64,000 nucleotides of DNA from Gordius sp. MW1 (Eukaryota; Nematomorpha; Gordioida; Gordea; Gordiidae), in contig OZ038532.1 in NCBI GenBank assembly GCA_964036665.1, positions 22,905,037-22,969,036 on the forward strand, written 5' to 3'. Shown here one piece after another: positions 55,617 to 64,000 of this stretch; the first letter of the stretch is position 1; every line of letters begins with the position of its first letter. Below the pieces are notes generated by a model. That model saw nothing but the letters and a program-made list of their open reading frames with translations, was not told the DNA's origin and did not search any database. A program made the translations under genes and the position numbers.

Positions 55617-56420
55617 TTATTATCGTAGATGTTCCAGCTCGATTTCTTCGACTGACAAAGCAGGGGGTCCATTTTTAGACTCTTGGGGTATTTGAGTCGA
55701 GATGGTAGATAGGGTGCTAGGCCGAGAGGGCGCTTGGCTTATTGTACAGAGGGGGGGATTGTGCCAACGTCGGCACCCATTACAACATCGGCATCGACCC
55801 AGGGATGGTTGCCCCCTAGCCCTACCGGGGTAATGAGCCGGGCGTCTTGTGTCATTCCTTGAGTGCCTTTGAATATTATTACGGCGATGCCTCGGTCTCC
55901 TAGCTTGGGGCGACCGCAGACGATCCGCATCTTGAGGGGTTAAGGTACGCCGGTAGGTGGCATCCAGATGGGCATCGGGTGACCGTACCCGTCCTGCATC
56001 TTGATAAAAGTAGGCATTTCTGGGGGCGGGTACTACCCTTATAACCGGCTCCATCGGCCGCTCCTCCATTATTTCAATTGTTACCGGTGGCGCAACATTC
56101 GTACGGCGGCTTGGATGAGCCCGAACTTTGACTTCGATAGTAAAGAAGTTGTCATGGAGGGTAAATGTGGCACCTGATTAAAAATAAAAAAGTAATTTAA
56201 AAATAAGCAAAAAGCATAAATTGCATAACAATTAATTAGACAGTCAGTAAACTTACTCATTGGCTTTATGGGTGATACGAATGCTAAATAAATCACTTTC
56301 TCTCCTGAATATTTAAAATGGCTGCACTTTTTAAATAATCTGTACGCGTCTCTGAGGGGGAGGGGGGAAGGCGGCTCTGAATTCTGGGGGTTTTTTGAGT
56401 ATATTTTCGTTTCTAAAAAA
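55617..56420 (-). CDS. unrecognised spliced gene with two compensating frame changes
   Basis: The - strand holds a GC-rich coding-like block in AT-rich DNA. Exon A (about 56400-56259, after a TTTTTTTAG acceptor) encodes RDAYRLFKKCSHFKYSGEKV and IYLAFVSPIKPM. An 82-bp GT-AG intron (GTAAGTTTAC...TTTTTAATCAG, about 56177-56258) follows, then exon B from about 56176: GATFTLHDNFFTIEVKVRAH, PPVTIEIMEERPMEPVIRVV. Near 55940 the protein-like frame switches to one reading RPKLGDRGIAVIIFKGTQGM, TQDARLITPVGLGGNHPWVD, ADVVMGADVGTIPP. At the seven-C run near 55750 it switches back to TISQAPSRPSTLSTI...ELEHLR and stop (55617-55619). I do not recognise the family. The frame changes may be real decay or homopolymer errors. 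The gene lies between two near-identical direct repeats, so it may be cargo of an unidentified mobile element. Confidence 0.45.
56215..56236 (+). repeat. dispersed hairpin motif, copy 9 (in an intron)
   Basis: CATAAATTGCATAACAATTAA (one base off consensus), inside the short intron of the unrecognised gene. Confidence 0.6.
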
Positions 56421-56428
56421 ATTAGCAA

Positions 56429-56819
56429 GTAGAAATTCTGGATATAATAGTTAGTCGGACAATGGTGGAGTAGTAGACAAAAGTGTAGTATGAGGGGGGA
56501 TTTTATACATACATGCCATCCATACCATACAACCCCCCCCCTCTTGTTTTAATAAGTAGGTAGGTGTGAAATATAAAAAAGATTTATTAATGATAACTTA
56601 CAGAATCAAAGAATAATTTATAATGTAAATATAGGCAGATAGATTGATCCCTCGTATTTTATTTATAAAATGCAGCGTGTGCGTTGCGTGTGTGAAGTAA
56701 ATATTATAAACTTGAGCTCCCTTGCTCAATAGACGAATGAGAGGGCAGGACTACTAAAGAGGGGGGGGGGGAGGGGTGTTGTAAAGGGGAAAGGAAATAA
56801 CCAAGATGGTGGCTTAACC
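56429..56819. other. no gene seen
   Basis: C run near 56530, G run near 56760-56771, AT-rich otherwise. It may hold the 5' part of the unrecognised - strand gene, but no exon could be chosen. Confidence 0.35.
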
Positions 56820-57061
56820 AAAAAAAATTTAAAAACTCAACTAAACGAAAAATAACAAATATAATTGATATTTTTAAGGGTGGTTAAAAAAAAAACACAG
56901 GGGGGCAGGGAGGGGCGGATGCCCCCCTCGAAATCCAAAAATTTGTGGAAATTTTTTTAAAAAATTAAAACAAACACCAAATTTAAAAAAAAAATATGTT
57001 TTGCCCCCCCCCCCCCCCTAATTAAACTCAACTTAAATTAATAAAGACACAATGGCTTTGA
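56820..57061 (+). repeat. 240-bp direct repeat, right copy
   Basis: Matches 55019-55253 apart from homopolymer lengths. It is followed by a different retroposon end (57062-57360). Confidence 0.8.
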
Positions 57062-57360
57062 TTTTTCCGCAACACATGCCTACTGCATTTATGATTTATC
57101 ACACTACCTAACCTACACACGATAGATAAGATACGCAGCAGTAGGTTGATTGACGTTGGCAACGTCAAAACACATAAAACCTAATATCTCGAAAACTACT
57201 CTACCGATTTGGCTGGAACTTATTTTAAAACACGCTCCGGAGTGTGGGGAATAAACTGTGAAATTTTGAGCCAAATCGGTCTGGTAGTTCTCCAAAAAAG
57301 GTGGCGGCATACACACACACACACACACACACACACATAGTTTCATTTTTATATATAAGA
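57062..57360 (+). repeat. retroposon-like 3' end with (AC)n tail
   Basis: TCGAAAACTACTCTACCGAT, CGCTCCGGAGTGTGGGG and CCAAATCGGTCTGGTAGTTC are followed by a pure AC run (about 57308-57337) and ATATATAAGATATAG. Sequence of this style ends many invertebrate LINE/SINE copies. There is no coding part. Confidence 0.55.
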
Positions 57361-58139
57361 TATAGCAAAGTACTTAACATCAATTTTTTATTGCTTCGCT
57401 TTACACATTTTGCATATATAAATATACTGTCAATAAATTAATACATGCCTAAAGAATTATTTAATTTGTAAATTGCTACAGGTTTGTTTTTTTATTAAAG
57501 GTGCTAAAAACTTTTTTTAGCCCTACCGCAAAATCACAATTCTGGCAAATGGCCGTTTTCGGACTTCAATCAAAACCCCAACCTGCCCTGAAAATCTGTT
57601 CTATTTTTGGCCTGAACATAATTTAGCGCGTCCAGCTTTCAGTTATTTGGGCAAACTACAATTCTTTTATTTGAAATACAATTTTCTTTAATATAATAAA
57701 ATAATTAATTGAAGGATGGATAATTATTAAAAATATGCTTCTATATTCGACTACGTGATAATAATGGCAAAAATTTTATAATTTAAAATTAATTTATTTA
57801 ATTTAAATAGTTTGTTAAAACCCCAATAATTTTGATCGTATACTGTAACATTTTTATTATACTTTTAACCCTCTACTGCATGAACTATGTTAGAATAATT
57901 TTTTTTTGCAAACTAGATTTTTTTTCCGTCTCGATACTATTCGTAATCTCATGGCTCACTTTTTTTAAATTTTTTTTAAATATCTCAGATATATACGGTA
58001 TGTAGATTCAAATACACATTATGTAATTAAGGGTACAAATTTCCAGTAATTTTTATTATATTCTAACTATAATTATATATAATTTTATATGAATTACAAC
58101 AAATATTTAATGTTGGAACATTTTAATTTTGATGAAAAT
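57361..58139. other. no gene seen
   Basis: AT-rich, with T runs near 57900-57970. No motif was recognised. Confidence 0.4.
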
Positions 58140-60419
58140 CTATAAAACAATTATTTTTGGGCGTAAAACATAAATATACGCCACATTATTGGCAAGAAAC
58201 TTTCGTAACAAATATGCATCCTGGCAGTTTACATCTACCCTTTTTATCATTATATTTGGGCCAGTGAGCTGTGAGGTCTTTCCTAACCTCTACATTAGGT
58301 AAAGATTGGGCTGGTCCTTTTTTACATTTTTTCCCGATAACCAGTCTCAACTGATTTTTGTTTGGGAATATTGTTTGTGGTGCATTTGCCATGTTTGCAA
58401 AGTACTTCAGCCACCGAAATTTTGAAATTGTATAAGCTTAATCGATCCTTGGCTGCTATGGATATACTGTTATAATCCTGTTTGTATTGCAACCAAGAAT
58501 TTATAAGTACCATGTCGAATAAATGAAATAATATTCGATGGTACCATTTTCTTGATTTAGCAGGAATTCTATATAGAGAAATTAAAGAATCCATGAGATC
58601 AACACCTCCCATTGATTTATTATAAACTGTCACTGTAGTGATTAACAATTTATTATTATTAATGTTATATATATCCCGTAAATTTTCATCAAGGTGATCT
58701 TGAAAATTACAAAATTTTGAGATTTGTTTTAATCTCGTAACAAATTCTTGAATTGATTCCCCCTGTTTCTTTAGGGCTTTACGGAAATCAATTCTTGCTT
58801 GGAATATGGTTGTTTTTGGTTTGAATAATTTTCTAGCCACCTCTGTGAGTTCTTGAAAGGTAAATTCCTTGGGGTCTTTGGGGTATAAAAAATTTCTTAT
58901 TTTTTCTATGTTTGTTTGTCCAAAGTATGCTAAACAGTTTCTTCTTAAACTCCAAATGTTTTTCTGATGATACCAGTAGTTTCGTAATCAATAAGAGGTT
59001 CAGCACCTACAAAGGTGTTCAATAATGTGACAGCACGGTTGTCGTGCCACTTCACTAAATTCAACTCGACTCCTTGAATTATTGTTCTTTTGGAAACAAA
59101 AGACCCTCGTCCTTTTTTTCAACTCCTTGTCTGTTGGGAAGTTTACATTTGGGAGTCGATTACCTCTGACGGTAGCCGCGCTAAATATCCCTCTCTGAGC
59201 GAGGACCACTTGCAAATTTGGTGAAGAAAACCAATTATCAAAAAATAATTTATAATTGATTTGCTGTGGTATATAAGAAATTAAACGTAGCACAGCATTG
59301 CCACTTGCTCCAACATCCGGCAATCCCTCCGCTGATAGTATTTTCCTAGAGTATATTTCAAAATTATGGAGAAGGCCATCATCTCCGCATAATAGAAATA
59401 CTTTATAGCCCCATTTTTTGGGCTTTTGGGGGTTATATTGCTTTAACCTGCTCCTCCCTTTGTATGGAATTATTTGCTCATCTACGCAAATATTTTCCCC
59501 TAACGCCAAAGATTTTAGTATATTTATGGTTATAGATTTCAAGGGTCTAATTTTATAAAGTGGGTCATGGCTCTCACTTCCAAGTGGATTCAATTTGTCA
59601 TTATCATTTATATGAATGCATGATTTGATTTGTTCCCAGCGATTTAGGGTCATGACATCAGCCACCTTTGGCTGTCTTGAATTGGTGGCCCAGTAGAGAC
59701 GTGCTGTGGGAAGTTTAACAATTGCCATGTAAAAAAAAATTCCTATAAATATTTCTAATTCATTTGTTGATAAATATAAAGGTTTGTTGGAATTGCGTTG
59801 AATTGCATATAAATTTGATTGGTAAACAATTAGAGGTAATAAATCTTTGAGATATTGATTAAAATAATCCATTGGTTTTTTGACTTTATCAACATTTGGG
59901 TTTTCTCCTTTCCACTTTGGAAAAACTAAAGGTAATCTAGAATTTTTCCAAATCATTTTTTCCCAGTTCCTTTTTTATTATTGATATTTTCATCCTCTTT
60001 CATCACTCTCATTGAAATCTAGATATTTATAGATTATATAAGAGCATACATTTTATACACAACAAATTATTTGCTAAGTATAATACCTCAATGTAAATCA
60101 TGCAAATAAAATACATAATAATTTACTAAAATCTAATGATCAATAAATAGCAATAAATATATAGCATAAAACTTAGCATATCAAAATAAAAACTAACAAA
60201 AAAACTTATCATTTCCTATACTTAGCATTAGGATTAAAAAGATAGCATAAAATACTTAGCATTTTATAAAAGTCTTAGAACAAATTAAAATCCTTAGCAG
60301 TTAAATAACACCCTTTTAAATATAACTAAATCATTATTTTGGGTTGACAAATGCTCCTCAGCAGACGATTCACTTAAATTTGAATCTTCACTATCATTAG
60401 GTATGGTACCACAATTCAT
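58140..60419 (-). pseudogene. piggyBac transposase, copy B, interrupted by a Gag-like insert
   Basis: Start at 60419 with an acidic N-terminus (NCGTIPNDSEDSNLSESSAE). An A/T-rich insert with GCTAAG units (about 60040-60325) follows, then 59956-59000: FPKWKGENPN, catalytic region VDEQIIPYKGRS (first Asp), NFEIYSRKI, LFFDNWFSSPN (second Asp), TVRGNRLPNV; and, after a frame change near 59075, LVKWHDNRAVTLL and VGAEPLIDYE. After the Gag-like insert: YNKSMGGVDLMDSLISLYR (third Asp), RKWYHRILFHLFDMVLINSW. The C-terminal zinc-binding finger (KDLTAHWPKYNDKKGRCKLP, GCIF, VSCQ-stop-CGVYLC) has one in-frame stop near 58186. All three catalytic Asp are kept, but the copy is broken. piggyBac enzymes cut and paste at TTAA. 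Element ends were not resolved. Confidence 0.88.
58672..58975 (-). pseudogene. LTR-retrotransposon Gag-like fragment inside the piggyBac gene
   Basis: RRNCLAYFGQTNIEKI, FTFQELTEVARKLFKPKTT, ARIDFRKALKKQGESIQEFV, TRLKQISKFCNFQDHLDENL, RDI has the layout of the capsid-like Gag segment of Gypsy-type retrotransposons (ExxxxLxxHxxPKxS, R.F..R.Q..GES...Y...L..L...C.F). It replaces the piggyBac stretch between PLIDYE and YNKSMGGVD and runs in the same frame as that last piece. No LTR, protease or reverse transcriptase accompanies it. Confidence 0.7.
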
Positions 60420-60837
60420 AATTCTAAAAATATAAAACTCAAATAATACCTTATTTGCATAATGTGTCTTTAAAGCAACGTACGATTATTACCAAATATA
60501 TTTATCAAAAATAATAATTATATATAAAATAATTTTATAAACATTAATTTTTACCTTTTATTTATCGAATTTTGATGTTTTGAAATTTGTGCAATATATT
60601 ATATAACAATATAACATGTGTACCAATAGAGAAGTTAAATTTTATAAAAAATCGCCATTTTGTAAAATAGGGTTTTAATAAAATGCGAAACTAAAAATAT
60701 ATAATAGGTCACGTGGGCCATATTAACATTCGAATCGAAGATATGGGTTGTGGCTTCAAATATACACCATGCACTTGAGTTAAAATTTATTTATATAATA
60801 TTTATTATATAATTTGTGGTATGTGTATTGAGATATG
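60420..60837. other. no gene seen
   Basis: AT-rich region upstream of piggyBac copy B, presumably its promoter side and left flank. No terminal repeat was identified. Confidence 0.35.
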
Positions 60838-61095
60838 GGTAATATCTAATTCGAGAAAACTTCAACCTTGTATGTATGACGTCATTATTGTATATGATGC
60901 TATCAATGAAACTGGCCGGGAAATGTACGATATTTTTAAAACGAAAAGGTATTTTAGGAATCTGAAAAAGCTATTTTACCCCTGGCCGCCCTGGAAACCT
61001 AAGGGTAAAGTTTCGCGCGAATTGGGCCGGTTGTTTCATAATTTAGCCCTTACATACATACATACACTTTACTTTATATATATAAATATACTAAA
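60838..61095 (+). repeat. dispersed retroposon-like 3' end, copy 3
   Basis: Same family as 10340-10740, with a single internal module. It ends TACATACATACACTTTACTT then TATATATATAAATATAC. Confidence 0.65.
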
Positions 61096-61480
61096 AATAG
61101 TGGGTTCATAAAATCCATGACGTGATAAAATTCGTGCCCCATTTCAATATATAAAATGTAGTCTAATAAGGGGGCCAAAGATTTTTTTTTTTTGGGGGGG
61201 GGCATGGGGCCAGATTTTCTCTCTTGGGTGGGCCTGGGCCTTGGACCCTCTTTAACTATTTGTTTAAAAATTTTTGCATAATAAACACTTACCAATTATA
61301 TTTGATATATTCTTAATTTATTGAAATTTATCAAGAGGATATATTTTCTGCTAATACACCCGGGTAAATGGCAAAACAACGTTTGCCGGGTTCATCGAGT
61401 TTAACATAAAAGAGGTCATGAGACTCTAGAGGAGAACAATCTAATAGTAACCCAAAGTCACAAATTATATAACACTACCT
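61096..61480. repeat. inverse TAGCTGACCC-type repeat, no gene
   Basis: 61368-61390 reads GGCAAAACAACGTTTGCCGG, the inverse of the sequence at 54751 and 54936. T and G runs lie near 61180-61200. No exon was seen. Confidence 0.45.
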
Positions 61481-61714
61481 ACGACGGTCCCAAGTCCGTG
61501 TGCAAAAAGTGGAGGGTTGGCGTCAGGTGGAAAGCGGCTATAAAAAGCACCTCCAAAATCATGATAGTTTCAAACAAGATTTTACAACAGAAAGCTAGGG
61601 CGCCCTCCACAAACGACGCGCACTGCATACTCCGCCCGTGCAATGTGAAAAATCACTAGGGTTACTGCCCAACTCACAACGAAGGCGGTTAAGGAAATTA
61701 GTTGTGGAAAGAAT

Positions 61715-62710
61715 GCGAATACGTGCTGGAACGTGAGAACGTTGACGAGGAAGAGCATCGAGGTCGCACAAATGCTAAAAAGAAGAAAGGTACACATCGC
61801 CTGCCTACAAGAGACGAGGTGGAACGGAACGAAAGGTCGGGAATTAGGAGAAGGATACAAGCTTTTCTACAGTAGGTCACCCAACGTAAAAACGGGGTTG
61901 TATCGTTCTTAGTGAATCGTTCAAGACAAGGTGGTGGAAGTCAAGCGTTGTTTCGACTGGCTAATGTGGGTAAAGATTGGAGATCAAGAGGGCCTTCTAA
62001 CCGTTATGTGCGTGTATGCTCCCCAAATTTGGTGTATGGAATCAGAGAAAAACATATTCGACGATTCATTGGAAAAAGAAATACAAGGAATCCGAGCCGA
62101 AGAAAGGCTAATTATTGGGGCCGATTTTAACGCTCACGTAGGGAAAGATAGTCTCGGGTATGAACGCAATCATGGAGGCCATGGGCATAGTCTGAAGAAC
62201 AAAGAAGGGGAAAAACTTCTCCAAATATCCCAAGCATATGACATGGCGATGGTTAACACCTATTTTCAAAAACGAAAAGATCATATTGTGACCTATAGAA
62301 GTGGGAAGCATTTTAGTCAAATTGACTATTTGCTCATACGGCGAAAGGACTTATGGAGCATCAAGGATTGCAAAGTAATACCGGGAGAAGAAATCGCCAG
62401 GCATCATCGTCCCCTTGTTATGGATCTTGACGGAAGAGTATTTCCCGAAATAAGAAAGGTCTATGAACCTCGAATTCGATATGAAAGGCTGAGGGATACG
62501 TCGACAAGCGAAAAATGCCATCAAAAAGCCTCCTCACTCTTGGGTGCAAGGAAGTTGCAAAGGGATGTAGACGACGATTGGGAGACGCTATCTAAGGACA
62601 TAAAGGAAGCAGCGATTCGTGTTCTAGGACAGACCAAAGGAGGCAAAGCTATGAATAGGGAACTATGGTGGTGGGATCAATCCGTTAGGGATTTAATCGA
62701 AAGAAAGTAA
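61715..62710 (+). pseudogene. RTE LINE AP-endonuclease domain
   Basis: CWNVRTLTRKSIEV, RRKVHIACLQETRWNGTKG (catalytic Glu in QETRW) is followed after frame changes near 61900-61930 by WVKIGDQEGLLTVMCVYAP, IGADFNAHVGKD (D-x-N), FSQIDYLLIRRKDL and RHHRPLVMD (in place of the SDHRPL-type His motif). Then SSLLGARKLQRDVDDDWETL and a stop after ERK at 62708. This is an exonuclease-endonuclease-phosphatase fold, which nicks target DNA for reverse transcription in RTE elements. Confidence 0.85.
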
Positions 62711-62970
62711 AATCTATATAGATGGTGGCATAAATCAAAAAAGTCGGAGGATTATCAAGAGTATAAGGACGCAAAGAGGGCCGCAAAAAAGGCCGTTACA
62801 ATAGTGAAGAATGCCGCCTACACCGAGATGGCAAACAAAATGGTTCATCAAAGGGGCGATAGGCTTATGTACAAACTGGCCAAGATAAGGGAGAAGAAAA
62901 GTCGCGATGTCGGAGTATTTAAAATAGTCAAAAACGAGAATGGTCAAACCCTATACAAACCAAAGAAGTA

Positions 62971-64000
62971 ATGGAAAGGTGGAAAGGACATTTTAAGAAA
63001 CTTATGAATATTGCAAATGACAAGGATTCCCTTCCCAAAATTCAGCCAAATATAAGTATGGTCGAACTCTTTCAGGATGAAGTTAGGACACAAATGAAAA
63101 AGATGCAAAAAGGAAAAGCAAATGGCTCAGATGGAATACCTATAGAAGCATTGCTCGGATGTCGTGAAAAAGGAGCCACCACCATGACGAACCTTCTTAA
63201 CAAGATATTGGTAGAAGAGCGAATTTCTAATCAATGGAGAGCAAGCATGATTATACTTATTTACAGGCAAAGGAGACCCTCAAGAGTGTGGCAACTACAG
63301 AGGTATCAAGCCAACTTACCACTCCTTGAAGCTTATGGAAAAGATCTTAGTAACAAGACTGAAAAACGAGGTGGAAATATCGGCTAATCAATGGATTTGT
63401 GGCCGGCAAATCCACAGTCGACCCACTCTTCGCACTAAGACAAATAGTATGGTGAAAAGAAAAAAGACCTACATATGGTCTTTATCGACCTGGAGAAAGC
63501 TTATTACACGGTCCCCCGCAATTTAATATGGTGGTGTCTGAGAAAACAAAATATCCCTGACGCATATATACGGCTTATGAAAAATATTTATGAAGCCTTA
63601 AACTCTTGCGTTAGGACGACAGTTGGAGACTCTAAATCTTATCGGGTTAAAATTGGATTATATCAAGGATCTGCATTAAGTCCCTTTTTATTTAATATAA
63701 TTATAGACACGATAACGAGGGACATTCAAAAGCCATCGCCATAATGCTATATGCCGATAATATAGTACTATGCGAGGAAACAAGGGAGAAAGTATTCGAA
63801 GAAGTCGAAAAGTGGTCGAAGCGCTTAGCTGGATATGTTTAAAGGTCAACGATCGAAAAATGGTATACATGGAAATGAACGGTACAAGTACCCCATCGCT
63901 GGATGACCCTCTAAAGTACCCAAAAGTAGACAGGTTTACATACCTCGGCTCGATGCAACATCAAGTGGGAGATTGCGCAGCAGAAGTCAATGCCCGGAAT
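62971..64000 (+). pseudogene. RTE LINE reverse transcriptase domain
   Basis: MERWKGHFKKLMNIANDKD, KANGSDGIPIEALLGC, ERISNQWRAS (62971-63240), then a frame change; MVFIDLEKAYYTVPRNLIWW, IGLYQGSALSPFLFNIIID (63475-63744); then another change, with LYADNIVLCEE where YADD is expected (63750-63780), and RKTVYMEMNGT and YLGSMQHQ toward the window end. The YADN change and frame breaks indicate a dead enzyme. Confidence 0.85.

Larger units (their letters stand above)
61481..64000 (+). mobile_element. RTE-type LINE copy, runs off the window edge
   Basis: 5' region with GGTCCCAAGTCCGTGTGC and GGAGGGTTGGCG, then one long decayed ORF with an endonuclease followed by a reverse transcriptase. The copy continues past 64000. 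It is more complete at the 5' side than the - strand copy at 47.6-49.1 kb and uses a similar sequence throughout. Confidence 0.85.

Noticed and set aside
55620..55930. Arg-rich reading (RRPRHRRNNIQRHSRND) of the unknown gene as a nucleic-acid-binding domain
   Set aside because: Another frame of the same bases gives a normal-looking globular sequence, so the Arg-rich stretch is probably an out-of-frame artefact of G/C-rich codons.
55019..57061. Direct repeats as true retroviral-type LTRs
   Set aside because: There are no TG...CA ends, no primer-binding site, no purine tract and no target duplication. Kept only as an open question.

Overview
This is a eukaryotic, invertebrate-type metazoan window. 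It is strongly AT-rich, with spliced genes, GT-AG introns, a matrix metalloproteinase and a PANK4-like protein, and it is dominated by transposable elements. I cannot name the species. RTE-type LINEs, piggyBac and hAT DNA transposons, and the dispersed TAGCTGACCCGGCAAACG repeat would fit an arthropod or another invertebrate, but that is inference.

Two host genes can be rebuilt exon by exon with reading phase kept at every junction, both on the + strand. The first (1763-4696) is the C-terminal 503 residues of a PANK4-like protein: the end of the pantothenate-kinase-like domain followed by the whole DUF89 phosphatase domain. Its 5' exons lie outside the window. The second (33262-46403) is a furin-type matrix metalloproteinase: cysteine switch, basic cleavage site, HExxHxxGxxH catalytic domain, hinge, hemopexin domain and stop codon. 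Its signal peptide and early pro-region are not seen. A third, unrecognised spliced gene lies on the - strand (55617-56420). It carries two compensating frameshifts and is flanked by near-identical 240-bp direct repeats.

Most of the rest is nested transposons. 5.9-8.0 kb: an element with long inverted repeats, holding a C/G-rich foldback and a GC-rich MITE. 11.1-13.0 kb: a hAT element with perfect 8-bp target duplications. 15.7-21.6 kb: a hAT element delimited at both ends (TSD GTAGAGGC) with a small non-autonomous LTR retrotransposon (two ~427-bp LTRs, TSD GGGAG) in its left subterminal repeats. 27.8-32.6 kb: hAT-like MITEs and a broken reverse transcriptase. 33.4-39.7 kb: one MMP intron carrying a piggyBac copy split at its first catalytic Asp by a hAT element (TSD GATGAGTG), a second copy of the same hAT family, and LINE tails. 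40.4-44.6 kb: a second large MMP intron with a ~185-bp tandem repeat. 47.6-49.1 kb and 61.5-64.0 kb: two RTE LINE copies. 49.9-52.3 kb: a third hAT family member carrying a GCTAAG array. 58.1-60.4 kb: a second piggyBac with a Gag-like fragment inside its transposase.

Across the window a short hairpin-forming motif (AATTGC-ATA-GCAATT, usually next to GAGCCCATA) recurs nine times in unrelated contexts. That motif, the gene between direct repeats, and the Gag-interrupted piggyBac are the least explained features here.
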